DNA of 64,000 nucleotides from an uncultured delta proteobacterium (lineage in GTDB: Bacteria; Desulfobacterota; Desulfobulbia; Desulfobulbales; Desulfocapsaceae), in the NCBI GenBank assembly GCA_903901335.1, contig CAIUQR010000126.1:18493-82492 (forward strand). The letters are read 5' to 3'. Shown piece by piece: positions 45,101-55,740 of the stretch. The position numbers were made by a program, and so were the translations under genes. Under the pieces are notes generated by a model. The model saw only the letters and a program-made list of their open reading frames with translations, was not told the DNA's origin and did not search any database. Every line of letters starts with the position of its first letter. Within the stretch, counting starts at the first letter, position 1.

Positions 45101-45376
45101 TCAGTTATATCCAGCAATTTCACCCAATATTCCAGAAACAGGAGCAACTTCTTCAGGATTGAATGCTCCCTGCCGCTCCTGGACAATATTTTTTATGACT
45201 CTTTTTGCATCATGATACAAAGACAAAGGCAGGCGTACAGCGGCTAGAAAAGAGAAAAAGGCAAGGAAAATACTTGATCCGGAGAGGGGATTACAGGACA
45301 ACTCGGGTATAAAACATTGGGAAAACTGTACAACCACGGCAGCAAAGAAAGCCCCTCCCCCACCGTGGTTGCCCAT
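45101..45376 (-). CDS. Doubtful small hypothetical protein
   Basis: A 91-aa open frame from an ATG at 45376 to a stop at 45101 (MGNHGGGGAFFAAVVVQ; FLAFFSFLAAVRLPLSLYHDAKRVIKNI). It occupies most of the 347-bp gap after icmF. It has one weak hydrophobic stretch and no recognisable domain. Its start overlaps or abuts the icmF region and it has no clear ribosome-binding site. It may be chance. Confidence 0.25.
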   Translation of the reverse strand: MGNHGGGGAFFAAVVVQFSQCFIPELSCNPLSGSSIFLAFFSFLAAVRLPLSLYHDAKRVIKNIVQERQGAFNPEEVAPVSGILGEIAGYN

Positions 45377-45386
45377 GAAAATCCGC

Positions 45387-48300
45387 CTACATATTCCGTC
45401 GGTATTTACCGCCGACCTCATAGAGGGCCGTGGTGATCTGGCCCAGGCTGCAGGACCTGACCGTTTCTATTAGCTCCTCAAAGAGGTTGCCGCCGGCAAG
45501 GGCCGTCTCCTGCAGTTTTTTCAGGGCTCCAGGAGCCGCGTCGGCATGGAGTTCATGGAAGGCCTTCAATCTAGCCAGCTGTTCATCCTTTTCCTCATCC
45601 GAGGCCCTGGCCAGTTCCAGGTTGGAGTTCGCCGCGGCATAATCGATGTCCGGATTCCTGAAGGTATTGACGCCGATAATCGGATACTCGCCGGAGTGTT
45701 TCAGGTGCTCGTAATACATGGATTCTTCCTGAATCTTACTCCTCTGGTATCCCGTTTCCATCGCGCCCATGACCCCGCCGCGCTCGGTGATCCGTTCAAA
45801 CTCCGACAGGACCGCCTCTTCCACCAGGTCGGTCAGTTCCTCGATGATAAAGCTCCCCTGGTTCATGTTCTCATTTTTGACCAGCCCCCATTCGCGATTG
45901 ATGATCAGCTGGATAGCCAGGGCGCGCCGTACCGATTCGGAGCTGGGAGTGGTGATGGCCTCATCGTAGGCGTTGGTGTGGAGGCTGTTGCAGTTGTCAT
46001 AGATGGCGCAGAGGGCCTGCAGCGTCGTCCGGATATCGTTGAACTGGATCTCCTGGCTGTGCAGGGATCTCCCGGAGGTCTGGATGTGATACTTCAGTTT
46101 CTGGGAGGCCTCGGAGGCATTGTATTTTTCCCGCATCGCCACCGACCAGATCCTTCTTGCCACCCGGCCGATAACCGTGTACTCGGGCTCCATGCCGTTG
46201 GAGAAGAAGAAGGAGAGATTCGGTGCAAACTTATTGATATCCATGCCGCGCGACAGGTAGTACTCGACATAGGTAAAGCCGTTGGAAAGGGTCAAGGCCA
46301 GCTGGGTGATCGGATTCGCCCCGGCCTCGGCGATATGATACCCGGAGATGGAGACGGAATAAAAATTCTGGACATTATTGTTAATAAAATATGCCTGGAT
46401 ATCCCCCATCATCTTCAAGGCAAAATCGATGGAGAAGATACAGGTGTTCTGTCCCTGATCCTCCTTCAGAATATCAGCCTGCACGGTCCCCCGGACATTT
46501 TCCAGGACCATGGCTTTGATCTCACTCGCCTCTGCTCCGCTCGGCATCCGGCCTTTTTCTTCCGTGAATCTTCCGATCTGCTGGTCGATGGCCGTATTCA
46601 TGAACATAGCCAGGATGATCGGCGCCGGACCGTTGATGGTCATCGACACCGAGGTGGTAGGCGCGCAGAGATCAAAACCGCCATAGAGCACCTTGACATC
46701 GTCCAGGGTGCAGATGCTGACACCCGATGTGCCTATTTTTCCATAGATATCAGGGCGCTCTCCCGGATCGCAACCATAGAGGGTGACGGAGTCAAAGGCC
46801 GTGGACAGACGTTTGGCCGGATAATTTTCCGAGAGCAACTTGAACCGCGTGTTGGTCCTGGCAGGTCCCCCTTCTCCTGCGAACATGCGGGTCGGGTCCT
46901 CGCCCCTTCTCTTCATCGGGAAGACGCCTGCCGTATACGGGAAATAACCGGGCAGGTTTTCCTTGCGCATCCAGGTATAAATGTCGCTCGGATCCGAGAA
47001 CTTCGGCAGCGAGATCTTCGGGATCTTCATATGCGAAAGCGACTCTGTAGAAAGCGGTACCCGGATCTCCCGGCCCCTGACCGTATAGACATAGTCAGCG
47101 CCGGAATAGGCCGCTTTAATCGCCTCCCAGCTCTCGACCAGATCGCGGGTCTCCGGGGTCAATTTCTCGGAGGCCGCGGCCACCTCCTCTTTCAGCTGTT
47201 TCAGGAGGGCATTCAGATCTGCCTCCCCCTTCCCGGCAAACAAATTGACCGTCTCCTGCAGATGCCAGACCGTCCTGACCTCGGCCGACTGTTCACTGGT
47301 CTTCCGGTGATATTTCCGTACCGTCTCTGAGATTTCGGCCAGATAACGACCTCTCTCCGGTGGAATAATGATGGTCTTGGATGAGGAGATCTTCTGTTCC
47401 GGTTTGGGCAGGTGGGACGTAAGTGACCGGTTCATTTTGGCATTGATCGTCTCAATCACCCCATGGTAGAGCGCCGTCACCCCGTCATCATTGAACTTGG
47501 AGGCGATGGTGCCATAAACGGGCATATCCGCCGGGCTCGTGGACCAGGCCTTTTTATTTCGCTGCACCTGTTTTCTGACATCACGGACCGCGTCATCGCT
47601 CCCTTTTTTTTCGAACTTGTTGATCACGATCAGGTCTGCATAGTCGAGCATGTCGATCTTTTCCAACTGCGACGGAGCACCAAACTCGCTGGTCATTACA
47701 TATATGGAGACGTCGGCGATCTGGATGATATTGGAATCGCCCTGACCGATACCGGCAGTCTCGGCGATGACGAGATCAAAACCGGCGGCCTTGGCCACCT
47801 CAATCGCCTCAGGCAGGGCATCGGCCACCTCCCGGTGCGAGTGTCGTGTCGCTAAACTCCGCATATACACCCGAGGAGAAGAGATCCCATTCATCCGGAT
47901 CCGGTCCCCCAGAAGTGCGCCACCGGTCTTCCGGCGCGACGGGTCACAGCTGATGATCGCAATCTTGATATCGGGCATATCATGCAGAAAGCGGATGATC
48001 AACTCATCGGTGAGCGACGATTTACCGGCGCCGCCGGTCCCGGTGATGCCGATCACCGGCGGACTCTGTTTATCGGCCAGTGGCTTGATCACCGCCATCA
48101 GTTCCTGCAGGCTGCCTCTACCTCCTGCCTTGGCCTCTTCGACCGCAGTGATGAAGGCGGCAACGATTTTTTTATTGTCGCAGTGCAGTCCCGCCACATT
48201 GAGGTCATGATGATCGAGGGTTGAAAAATCCATATTTTCAACCATATGATTGATCATACCCTGCAGTCCCATGGTGGTCCCGTCCTCGGGGGAATAGATC

Positions 48301-48662
48301 CTGGTCACACCGTATTGATGCAACTCTTCCATCTCGTCAGGGACAATGACCCCGCCGCCGCCGCCGAAGACCTTAATATGCCCGGCCCCCTGCTCCCTGA
48401 GCAGGTCGAGCATGTACTTGAAACCCTCCATATGGCCGCCCTGGTAACTGGACATCGCCACACCCTGCACATCCTCTTCGATAGCGGCATCGACAAATTC
48501 CTGGATGGATCGGTTATGGGCAAGGTGAATGACCTCGGCACCGGTATCCTGCAGGATCCTCCGAATAATATTGATTGTCGCGTCATGGCCGTCGAACAGC
48601 GACGTTGCTGTAACAACCCTGACATTGTTACGTGGTTTATAGATCTCAACATCCGTGCCCAT
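45387..48662 (-). CDS. icmF: Fused isobutyryl/methylmalonyl-type CoA mutase (IcmF)
   Basis: 1091 aa from the ATG at 48662, with GAGGTGGG upstream. Domains in order: B12-binding ([15 protein letters not shown] at about 25-40, with the cobalt-ligand His26 of DGHD), a MeaB/ArgK-type GTPase chaperone with the P-loop [10 protein letters not shown] (about 207-216), and the large TIM-barrel mutase with [22 protein letters not shown] and [21 protein letters not shown]. This three-part fusion is IcmF, which interconverts isobutyryl- and n-butyryl-CoA; related fusions use other branched acyl-CoAs. It needs adenosylcobalamin. The CoA-transferase gene is divergent to it, with an operator-like palindrome between them. 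Confidence 0.93.
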   Translation of the reverse strand: MGTDVEIYKPRNNVRVVTATSLFDGHDATINIIRRILQDTGAEVIHLAHNRSIQEFVDAAIEEDVQGVAMSSYQGGHMEGFKYMLDLLREQGAGHIKVFGGGGGVIVPDEMEELHQYGVTRIYSPEDGTTMGLQGMINHMVENMDFSTLDHHDLNVAGLHCDNKKIVAAFITAVEEAKAGGRGSLQELMAVIKPLADKQSPPVIGITGTGGAGKSSLTDELIIRFLHDMPDIKIAIISCDPSRRKTGGALLGDRIRMNGISSPRVYMRSLATRHSHREVADALPEAIEVAKAAGFDLVIAETAGIGQGDSNIIQIADVSIYVMTSEFGAPSQLEKIDMLDYADLIVINKFEKKGSDDAVRDVRKQVQRNKKAWSTSPADMPVYGTIASKFNDDGVTALYHGVIETINAKMNRSLTSHLPKPEQKISSSKTIIIPPERGRYLAEISETVRKYHRKTSEQSAEVRTVWHLQETVNLFAGKGEADLNALLKQLKEEVAAASEKLTPETRDLVESWEAIKAAYSGADYVYTVRGREIRVPLSTESLSHMKIPKISLPKFSDPSDIYTWMRKENLPGYFPYTAGVFPMKRRGEDPTRMFAGEGGPARTNTRFKLLSENYPAKRLSTAFDSVTLYGCDPGERPDIYGKIGTSGVSICTLDDVKVLYGGFDLCAPTTSVSMTINGPAPIILAMFMNTAIDQQIGRFTEEKGRMPSGAEASEIKAMVLENVRGTVQADILKEDQGQNTCIFSIDFALKMMGDIQAYFINNNVQNFYSVSISGYHIAEAGANPITQLALTLSNGFTYVEYYLSRGMDINKFAPNLSFFFSNGMEPEYTVIGRVARRIWSVAMREKYNASEASQKLKYHIQTSGRSLHSQEIQFNDIRTTLQALCAIYDNCNSLHTNAYDEAITTPSSESVRRALAIQLIINREWGLVKNENMNQGSFIIEELTDLVEEAVLSEFERITERGGVMGAMETGYQRSKIQEESMYYEHLKHSGEYPIIGVNTFRNPDIDYAAANSNLELARASDEEKDEQLARLKAFHELHADAAPGALKKLQETALAGGNLFEELIETVRSCSLGQITTALYEVGGKYRRNM

Positions 48663-48789
48663 CACCCACCTCATTTCGTATGATAAATATGTTCACATCG
48701 GTAAACCCGATGAAAATGGCGTAATTTAAATACGTTACAGGAAAATGTCCGCCCTCGTTAAAGAGCCCTCTTTCTCTCCCATTAAAAAC

Positions 48790-48807
48790 TGAACGAGCGC
48801 TCAGTCA
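48790..48807. promoter_or_regulatory. Candidate TetR-type operator
   Basis: An 18-bp near-perfect palindrome, TGAACGAGC followed by GCTCAGTCA, lies in the 304-bp gap between the divergent icmF and CoA-transferase genes. Half sites TGA-[AC]-[CT]-GAGC resemble operators of TetR-family acyl-CoA regulators. No such regulator is encoded in the window. Confidence 0.55.
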
Positions 48808-48966
48808 TGTCTCTTTTTTATCTACTACCGCTCTTCTTGTCAAGTTTTTATCGAAATACGCAAAAACATTGCTCAGTGCTCACCGGCCTGCTACAATTGA
48901 CCTGCGGGTCAGTTGCATATTCCCGCCCGGTTCCGGACTTTAAGAATCTTTCACAAGGAATACCAG

Positions 48967-50823
48967 ATGAATCTTCAGGAATTTTGCCCCGATAAGCTTC
49001 TTACTTCAACAGAAGCGGTAAAAAAAATTGAGAACGGCAGCAGGGTTTTTGTCGGTACCGGATGCGGAGAACCCCAGGAACTGATCAAGGCCATGGTGGC
49101 CAATCTGGCAATCCAGGATATCATCGTCTACCAGATGCTCTCCTCGACCTTTGCCCAGTATATGGATGACGAGGATTTCCTGAACCGGTTTTCGATCAAA
49201 CTCTTCTTCATCAGTTACTATATGCAGCAGGCGGCCTTCGAGGGAAAGATCGACTATATTCCGGTCTTTCTGTCCCAGATCCCGGAGATATTCGATTCCA
49301 AGGAGATCGGCCTGGATGTGGCCTTGATCCAGGTCAGTCCGCCCGACAGGTTCGGTTTCTGCAGTCTCGGCATATCCGTTGACATCACCCTTTCCGGCAT
49401 GCAGAATGCGACGGTCGTCATCGCCCAGGTGAATCCCCAGATGCCCAGGACCTGGGGAGACAGCCTGGTCCATGTTGATGAAATTGACTATATAGTCCTC
49501 CACGAAGAACCGCTGGTGGAGATGATTCCCCGCCCCAAAAACCCCAATGTGGTGAAACGGATCGGCTACTATATCAACCAACTTGTCGATGACGGCGCAA
49601 CCATCCAGGTCGGCTTCGGCCATCTTCCGGACGCTGTTGTGTCAACTTTGGACGGAAAGAAGGATCTCGGCCTGCATACCCAGGTCATCACCGACGGGCT
49701 TTTACCCCTTTTTGAAAAAAAGGTGATAACAAACAGGAAAAAAACCTACCTTCCCGGCAGGGTCGTGGCATCTTTATGCATGGGCTCGAAAAAGCTGTAC
49801 GATTATGTCCATAATAATCCGATGTTCTATTTCAGGTCCTCTGGATTTGTCAACGATCCCAATGTCATCGCCCGCAACGACAATTTTATCTCCATCAGTT
49901 CCGCACTCGAGGTAGATCTCACCGGTCAGGTTTGCTCGGATTCTAAGGGGTACCTTTTTTATAGCGGCATCGGGGATCAGGTCGACTTTATCAGGGGAAG
50001 TAGTATGTCCAAGGGCGGTTTCTCAATTATCGTCATTCCGTCAACTGCCCAGAAGGGCAAGGTTTCGAGGATCGTCCCCCATCTGAGCGAGGGTGCAGGC
50101 GTGGCGGCAACCCGTGGCGATATTGATATTGTCGTGACCGAATACGGCATCGCCGAACTGAGGAGAAAAAGCATCTACCAGAGGGTCATGGAACTTGCCC
50201 AGATTGCCCATCCGAAATTTCGGGAAGATTTGATTGAAGAGGCCAAAAAGCGCCGGTATATTTTTGCCGATCAGCTCCCGCCATCCAACGAGGATCTCCT
50301 TTTTCTCGAAGACTATAAAACATCTATGAAGCTTCCGATGGGAAAACACATCGATTTCCGGCCGCTGCTCCCGTCGGATGAACTCGAATCACGGCACTTC
50401 TATTATTCCCTGCAGGAGGATTCGATCTATTTCCGTTTCTTCAATAAAAGGAGGGTTTTTTCCAGGGATATGCTGCAGAAACAGTGGGCGGAGGTGGATT
50501 ACCGGAAGAATATGACTATCATCGGCTTCTGGCAGATCGGCAGGCGCAAGCAGATAGTGGCCATCGGTTCCTATGCCGGGGTTGATGAACATACTGCCGA
50601 GGCCGCCTTTCTGGTCAAAGAAGACCTGCACGGCATGGGCGTCGGCTCGCACCTTCTGAAGGTACTGGAAGAGATTGCCAGAATGAATGGATACACTGCC
50701 TTCGCCGCCACGGTGCTCTCCGAAAACACCAAGATGATCAAGGTCTTCATGGGCCGGTATCCACACGCCAAACGGGTCAAAAGCAGCAGTGGAGAGATCG
50801 AGATCGAGATGCCCTTCCTGTGA
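48967..50823 (+). CDS. Acetyl-CoA hydrolase/transferase-family protein fused to a GNAT domain
   Basis: 618 aa from the ATG at 48967, with AAGGA 7 bp upstream. The N-terminal two-thirds are the CoA-transferase/acetyl-CoA hydrolase fold, with the catalytic Glu in SALEVDLTGQV and the nearby IVTEYGIAEL. The C-terminal 150 residues (from about HIDFRPLLPSDELESRHFY) are a GNAT acyltransferase domain with the acetyl-CoA motif LHGMGVGSHLLKVLEE. Similar fused proteins are known in deltaproteobacteria. It probably transfers CoA between acyl groups; the GNAT part may sense or regulate. It is divergent to icmF. Confidence 0.9.
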   Translation: MNLQEFCPDKLLTSTEAVKKIENGSRVFVGTGCGEPQELIKAMVANLAIQDIIVYQMLSSTFAQYMDDEDFLNRFSIKLFFISYYMQQAAFEGKIDYIPVFLSQIPEIFDSKEIGLDVALIQVSPPDRFGFCSLGISVDITLSGMQNATVVIAQVNPQMPRTWGDSLVHVDEIDYIVLHEEPLVEMIPRPKNPNVVKRIGYYINQLVDDGATIQVGFGHLPDAVVSTLDGKKDLGLHTQVITDGLLPLFEKKVITNRKKTYLPGRVVASLCMGSKKLYDYVHNNPMFYFRSSGFVNDPNVIARNDNFISISSALEVDLTGQVCSDSKGYLFYSGIGDQVDFIRGSSMSKGGFSIIVIPSTAQKGKVSRIVPHLSEGAGVAATRGDIDIVVTEYGIAELRRKSIYQRVMELAQIAHPKFREDLIEEAKKRRYIFADQLPPSNEDLLFLEDYKTSMKLPMGKHIDFRPLLPSDELESRHFYYSLQEDSIYFRFFNKRRVFSRDMLQKQWAEVDYRKNMTIIGFWQIGRRKQIVAIGSYAGVDEHTAEAAFLVKEDLHGMGVGSHLLKVLEEIARMNGYTAFAATVLSENTKMIKVFMGRYPHAKRVKSSSGEIEIEMPFL

Positions 50824-50859
50824 CCTTGCGGGATGCACGTCACCCCGGCATCACTTTGT

Positions 50860-52623
50860 CTATTGTCTCGAAACCAGCTCCGGGAAATCCCAATAGAAGA
50901 ACTCATTGTTTCGTGGTCCCTCGTCGGTGCGCCTTCTCGACTCCTCGCTCTCCCTGAGTTCGACCCTTCTTATTTTGCCGCTGATAGTCTTCGGCAGCTC
51001 GGAGACAAATTCTATAATCCTCGGAATCTTGAACCTGGCCAGGTTCTCCGTCGTATGCCGGAACACCTCCAGCGCCAGTTCCCAGGAGGGTTCATATCCT
51101 TTATTTAAGATGATATAGGCCTTCACGATCTGGTATCTCTTCGGGTCCGGGGCGCCTACTACCGCCGCTTCACCCACGGCCGGGTGCTCAACGAGAACGT
51201 TCTCCACATCAAAAGGGCCGATGCGATAGTCCGAGGATCGTATCACATCATCGGCCCGGCCGACATACCACCAATACCCATCCTTATCAAAGGCGGCACG
51301 ATCCCCGGTATAATAGTAGTTGTCGACAAATACCCCCTTGGTTTTTTCCGGGTCATCGATATAGCCGACAAAGAGCCCTAGGGGGCGCCACCGGTCGAGC
51401 CTGACGGCGATGTGGCCTGTCTGGCCGTGAGTGGTCACGGGACTTCCACTGCTGTCCAACAGGACGATATCGTACATAAACGACGGAAACCCGAAGGAGC
51501 CGATACGCATCTTCCCCTGCATCCACGGCGGGTTACCGATCATGGCTGTGGATTCCGTCTGTCCGTAATAGTCGCGGATTTCGGTGCCGGTATACCGTTT
51601 CCAGCGGGTAATTACCTCGGGATTCAGAGGCTCTCCCGCACTCATCGACTGGCGAATGGACGAGAGATCATGCTGGGTCAGATCCAGATTGATAAATATC
51701 CGCCAGGCAGTCGGAGGGGCACAGAAGGTGGTCACCCCGCAAGTTGCAACGGCGTCCAGATAGCTGGGTCCGTCGAACACCTTGAAATTGAAGCCGGTTG
51801 CCGTCGCCCCCACGTTCAATGGCACGAAAAAACTGGACCAGGCCCATTTGGCCCAGCCGGGAGCGGAGAGGTTATGATGAATATCATCGGGCCGGATACC
51901 AACCATCACATCAGTGGAGAGATGGCCGACGGGGTAGGAGGTGGCCGAATGCCCCACCTTCTTCGGCAGCCCGGATGTCCCCGAGGTAAAAAAGCAGAAG
52001 AGAAGATCGTCGAATCTGGTCTTCGCCGCTTCCGCGACGGCAGCCTCCTCTTCCACCTCCTCATAGCTCGTCCAGCCTTCTTTCCGGCCAAGGACCAGTT
52101 TGATTTTTGGCTTTACCCCGGTAACGGCAATGGCAGCATCGATCATATCGGTGAAGGCGGCATCGGACAGAATGACATCCGGCGGATAGGATTCGAATCT
52201 GTACTGCATCTCCCGCATGATAAGGGACGTTGCGGTAAGCACGATCACCAGCCCCCCCTTCAGGCAGGCGTAGGCCCCAAACCAGGTTTCCGGCACCAGG
52301 GGGACCATCATATACACATTATCCCCCTTTTCGACTCCTGCTTTACGCAGCCTGTTCAGGCACTTATTGCCATTGGCCGCAAATTCCGCATAGGTATAGC
52401 TTTTTTTTCGCTGGGTGACGATATCCATCCAGAGAAGAGCCGTCTTCTCCGCCCTTTCCCGGACGTGAAGCTCATCAAAGATATCACCGGCCCAATTGAA
52501 ATACTCCGGCAGTGTCATCGTATTCAGCTTCTGAAAAAAGGCCCGGGCGACCGATTCCTTCTGATCATCGTCGTCCATCATGTTCAATGCCATGACTTCT
52601 CTGTACAGATCTCTCATGCCCAT
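50860..52623 (-). CDS. Acyl-CoA synthetase (AMP-forming)
   Basis: 587 aa. It has the adenylate-forming motifs: FFTSGTSGLPKKVGHS (ATP/P-loop), DYYGQTESTAM, YYTGDRAAF and the C-terminal catalytic Lys in ELPKTISGKIRRVEL. It activates a carboxylate to acyl-CoA through an acyl-AMP. The substrate size is not resolved; it belongs to the medium-chain/propionyl-type group by overall length. It ends 36 bp from the convergent CoA-transferase gene, so the locus (synthetase, CoA-transferase, mutase) suggests short or branched acyl-CoA use. Confidence 0.92.
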   Translation of the reverse strand: MGMRDLYREVMALNMMDDDDQKESVARAFFQKLNTMTLPEYFNWAGDIFDELHVRERAEKTALLWMDIVTQRKKSYTYAEFAANGNKCLNRLRKAGVEKGDNVYMMVPLVPETWFGAYACLKGGLVIVLTATSLIMREMQYRFESYPPDVILSDAAFTDMIDAAIAVTGVKPKIKLVLGRKEGWTSYEEVEEEAAVAEAAKTRFDDLLFCFFTSGTSGLPKKVGHSATSYPVGHLSTDVMVGIRPDDIHHNLSAPGWAKWAWSSFFVPLNVGATATGFNFKVFDGPSYLDAVATCGVTTFCAPPTAWRIFINLDLTQHDLSSIRQSMSAGEPLNPEVITRWKRYTGTEIRDYYGQTESTAMIGNPPWMQGKMRIGSFGFPSFMYDIVLLDSSGSPVTTHGQTGHIAVRLDRWRPLGLFVGYIDDPEKTKGVFVDNYYYTGDRAAFDKDGYWWYVGRADDVIRSSDYRIGPFDVENVLVEHPAVGEAAVVGAPDPKRYQIVKAYIILNKGYEPSWELALEVFRHTTENLARFKIPRIIEFVSELPKTISGKIRRVELRESEESRRRTDEGPRNNEFFYWDFPELVSRQ

Positions 52624-52878
52624 ACGATTTCCCCCTGAAAATAAACCGGCACCGGAAAGGCGGGTCTCTTTCGCTTTTATACCAGATGATTTTCCCTATC
52701 ATACTTGTCTTCGCAACGCAATGGTTTTTCTCTGAAAGTACCTGTTATCCGCAAGACGTTAAACAAACTATTCTGAGAGGTTACCTGTCACGATGCGATC
52801 CGGATGCCGATACGATACAGGATTCCTGGAGCAGAAATCCCCTGTATCGGGTATATTTTCTCTTTGCAGAGAGGATAT

Positions 52879-53805
52879 ATGGAGGAAATACAGCAGCGGC
52901 AGAGATGCACACTCTGTCCACGCGCATGCGGAGCCGACCGGGACGGCGGACACGGGTCCTGCGGGACCGGGACCGGGACCGGCTTCGAGGTCGCCTCGGT
53001 TACCGTGCATCACGGGGAAGAGCCCGTCATCAGCGGGACGGACGGACTCTGCAATATCTTCTTTTCCGGCTGCAATCTGCAGTGCATCTACTGCCAGAAT
53101 TATCAGATTTCCAGGAATACCGACAGGATACCAGGTTCTACCCTCTCCCTCCCTGAGCTTATCGGCCGCATCACCGTCATCCTGGATCGGGGTATTGAGA
53201 ACATCGGCTTCGTGTCACCTTCGCATATGGTGCCACAGGTCAGGGCCATCACCCGGGAACTGCACCGCCTGGGATATTTCCCGATCGTCGTCTACAACAC
53301 CAACGCCTATGAAAAGGTCGAGACGCTCCGCTCGCTCGAAGGCCTGGTAGATGTCTACCTGCCCGACTTCAAATACATGGACAAATCGCTTGCCGCCCAC
53401 TGGTCCGGGGTGGCTGATTATCCTTCGGTTGCCTGTAGCGCCATCAAAGAGATGTACCGGCAGAAGGGAAACCGGCTCTTTTTTACCGACAGCGGCAAGC
53501 TCCGCTCCGGGATGATCGTCCGGCACCTGGTCCTGCCGGGGGCGGTCGCCAGCAGTATCGGGGTGTTCAGGTTTCTGGCCGAGGAGCTGTCCAACCGCCT
53601 GGCTGTATCCCTGATGGCCCAATACCAACCGACCAGGCATGTTATGGGATTGCCGCCTTTGCACCGGAAAATCACAGCAGCAGAGTATGAACAGGTGGCA
53701 ACCGAGGTCGAAAGGCTCGGCTTCGAAAACGGCTGGTTCCAGGAATACGACAGCGCCGAGCAGTATAACCCCGATTTTACGTTGCCCTCACCTTTCGGCG
53801 GATAA
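52879..53805 (+). CDS. PflA-type radical SAM protein
   Basis: 308 aa from the ATG at 52879 (GAGAGGA upstream). The radical SAM cluster motif is Cys65-x3-Cys69-x2-Cys72 (FSGCNLQCIYCQN). An N-terminal cysteine region (CTLCPRACGADRDGGHGSC) resembles that of the uncharacterised PflA-like/YjjW-AmmeMemo group and may hold a second Fe-S cluster. It has the SPSHMVPQV and PDFKYMD motifs of the family. It likely activates a glycyl-radical enzyme or modifies another protein; no partner gene is adjacent. A run of Gly-Thr near residue 30 comes from a triple GGGACC DNA repeat at about 52965-52983. Confidence 0.87.
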   Translation: MEEIQQRQRCTLCPRACGADRDGGHGSCGTGTGTGFEVASVTVHHGEEPVISGTDGLCNIFFSGCNLQCIYCQNYQISRNTDRIPGSTLSLPELIGRITVILDRGIENIGFVSPSHMVPQVRAITRELHRLGYFPIVVYNTNAYEKVETLRSLEGLVDVYLPDFKYMDKSLAAHWSGVADYPSVACSAIKEMYRQKGNRLFFTDSGKLRSGMIVRHLVLPGAVASSIGVFRFLAEELSNRLAVSLMAQYQPTRHVMGLPPLHRKITAAEYEQVATEVERLGFENGWFQEYDSAEQYNPDFTLPSPFGG

Positions 53806-53816
53806 GCACCCGTTGC

Positions 53817-54584
53817 TCAATGCAGGATCTGGCTCAGGAACTGTTTGGTCCGTTCGTTCCGGGGTCTGAAGAAGAACTCATCCGGGGTATTCTCTTCGAC
53901 GATCTGGCCGGAGTCCATAAAGAGGACCCGGTGGGCGACACTCCTGGCAAAGCCCATCTCATGGGAGACGACCAGCATGGTCATCCCCTCCTGCGCCAGA
54001 TCGATCATGACATCCAGCACCTCTTTGACCATCTCGGGATCAAGGGCGCTGGTGGGCTCGTCAAAGAGCATCACCTTCGGCTTCATGCACAGGCTGCGGG
54101 CAATGGCCACCCGCTGCTGCTGCCCGCCTGAGAGCTGGCCGGGGAATTTTTTGGCCTGTTCGGCAATCCGCACCTTTTCCAGATAATACATGGCCGTCTC
54201 TTCCGCCTCGCGCCGGGGCACCTTCCTGACCCAGATGGGCCCCAGGGTCAGGTTCTCCAGGATAGTCAGATGGGGAAACAGGTTGAAGTGCTGAAAGACC
54301 ATCCCCACCTCCGTTCTGATCTTTTCTATGTTTTTTATATCATTTGTCAATTCAATATCATCGACGATAATCCGACCGCGCTGATGCTGTTCCAGGCGGT
54401 TGATACAACGGATCAATGTCGATTTGCCGGAACCGGACGGACCGCAGAGGACAATCCGTTCACCCTTCTGGACGGTGAGGTTGATTTCCTTGAGGACATG
54501 AAAATCCCCATACCATTTGTGCATGTCGATAATCCGGATGATGGGGTCGGTCCGGGGTGTATTCTGGAGGCTTTCTGCTGTCAT
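53817..54584 (-). CDS. aapP: Polar amino-acid ABC transporter ATP-binding protein
   Basis: 255 aa. Walker A is [13 protein letters not shown], the signature [15 protein letters not shown], and Walker [16 protein letters not shown]. The start region [27 protein letters not shown] is that of the HisP/GlnQ/AapP group. It is the last gene of the run aapJ-aapQ-aapM-aapP (all leftward) and supplies energy for amino-acid import. Confidence 0.93.
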   Translation of the reverse strand: MTAESLQNTPRTDPIIRIIDMHKWYGDFHVLKEINLTVQKGERIVLCGPSGSGKSTLIRCINRLEQHQRGRIIVDDIELTNDIKNIEKIRTEVGMVFQHFNLFPHLTILENLTLGPIWVRKVPRREAEETAMYYLEKVRIAEQAKKFPGQLSGGQQQRVAIARSLCMKPKVMLFDEPTSALDPEMVKEVLDVMIDLAQEGMTMLVVSHEMGFARSVAHRVLFMDSGQIVEENTPDEFFFRPRNERTKQFLSQILH

Positions 54585-54648
54585 CTCTTTTTATGATTAT
54601 AAAAGTTTTTGTTAAAATTCAACATCCTGTAGAGAGTCTGGCGCGACC

Positions 54649-55737
54649 TCATGTCTTGAGGTCTTTTTCGAGGCTGCGGCTGAAGTTGGACATTGCAAAA
54701 CAGCCCCCGAAATACAGAAGAGCAATGAAAATATAGGCCTCGGTACTGAATCCGGCCCATTCCGGATTGGCGAGTGTCACCTTGGTGGTCTTCATCAGAT
54801 CGAAGAGCCCGATGATGATCACCAGCGATGTGTCCTTGAAGGCGGAGACCAGGATACTTACGGTCGGGGGGATGACTATCTTCAGGGCCTGCGGCAGAAC
54901 CACCAGCCGCATTTGCTGCGAATAGTCCAACCCGAGGGCCTCGGCCGCCTCATACTGCCCCTTCGGAATGGCCTGGAGCCCGCCCCGGACCACCTCCGCT
55001 ATATAGGCCGCCGTGAACATGATGATGGCCACCTGGGCCCGCAGGATTTTATCGACCGTGATCCCTTCCGGCAGAAACAGCGGGAACATCACTGACGACA
55101 TAAAAAGAAGGCTGATCAGCGGAACACCTCGTATTAACTCGATATAAACGACGCTGAGTGTTTTGACGGCCGGCAGAGACGACCGCCGCCCCAGGGCCAG
55201 GAGAACCCCAAGCGGATAGGCCGCAGTCAAACCGAAAAGAGACAGCATCAAGGTCAGGATAATCCCGCTCCATTGCGAGGTCTCCACCCCGGGCAGGCCG
55301 AAAATCCCCCCTCGCATGATGATCCCCATAACGACAACACCGACAAGCCAGGCATACAGTAATTTTTTATTCCAATACCGCCGGTTATGGCTGAAAAACA
55401 CCAGAACAACAAAAAGAAGAATGGCTGCCACCGGCCTCCACTGTTCCTGGAACGGGTAAAAGCCGAAAAGGATAAAGCGAAAGTTTTCGGTAACAACCGA
55501 CCAGCAGGCACCGGTCGAGTCTTTACAGACCTGCCCCGATGAGGCCCAGACACTGTCAAAGAACGCCCATTTCAGAAGCGGTGGAATCAGCTTGTAGACC
55601 CCGAAGAGGATCAGAAGGGTCAAGAGAGAATTGAACGGGGTGTTGAACAGGTTGGCCCGTATCCAGCCGATCACACCGACACTTGTGATCGGCGGCTTGA
55701 TCTCCGGGGAGGTTGCGGTTTGTGCGTGTCTTTCCAT
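54649..55737 (-). CDS. aapM: General L-amino-acid ABC transporter permease M
   Basis: 362 aa. The conserved permease block is PLISLLFMSSVMFPLFLP, with GLQAIPKGQYEAAEALGL the EAA-type loop that contacts the ATPase. About eight membrane helices with a long periplasmic region near residue 70 (the AapM form). It starts 3 bp after aapQ, so the two are translated in tandem, and it forms the channel with AapQ. Confidence 0.9.
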   Translation of the reverse strand: MERHAQTATSPEIKPPITSVGVIGWIRANLFNTPFNSLLTLLILFGVYKLIPPLLKWAFFDSVWASSGQVCKDSTGACWSVVTENFRFILFGFYPFQEQWRPVAAILLFVVLVFFSHNRRYWNKKLLYAWLVGVVVMGIIMRGGIFGLPGVETSQWSGIILTLMLSLFGLTAAYPLGVLLALGRRSSLPAVKTLSVVYIELIRGVPLISLLFMSSVMFPLFLPEGITVDKILRAQVAIIMFTAAYIAEVVRGGLQAIPKGQYEAAEALGLDYSQQMRLVVLPQALKIVIPPTVSILVSAFKDTSLVIIIGLFDLMKTTKVTLANPEWAGFSTEAYIFIALLYFGGCFAMSNFSRSLEKDLKT

Positions 55738-55740
55738 GGG

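Noticed and set aside
45546..47330. 594-codon open frame on the plus strand
   Set aside because: It is antisense to icmF, has no ribosome-binding site or known domain, and its composition is that of a shadow frame.
51412..52638. 408-codon open frame on the plus strand
   Set aside because: It is antisense to the acyl-CoA synthetase; no domain or start signal.
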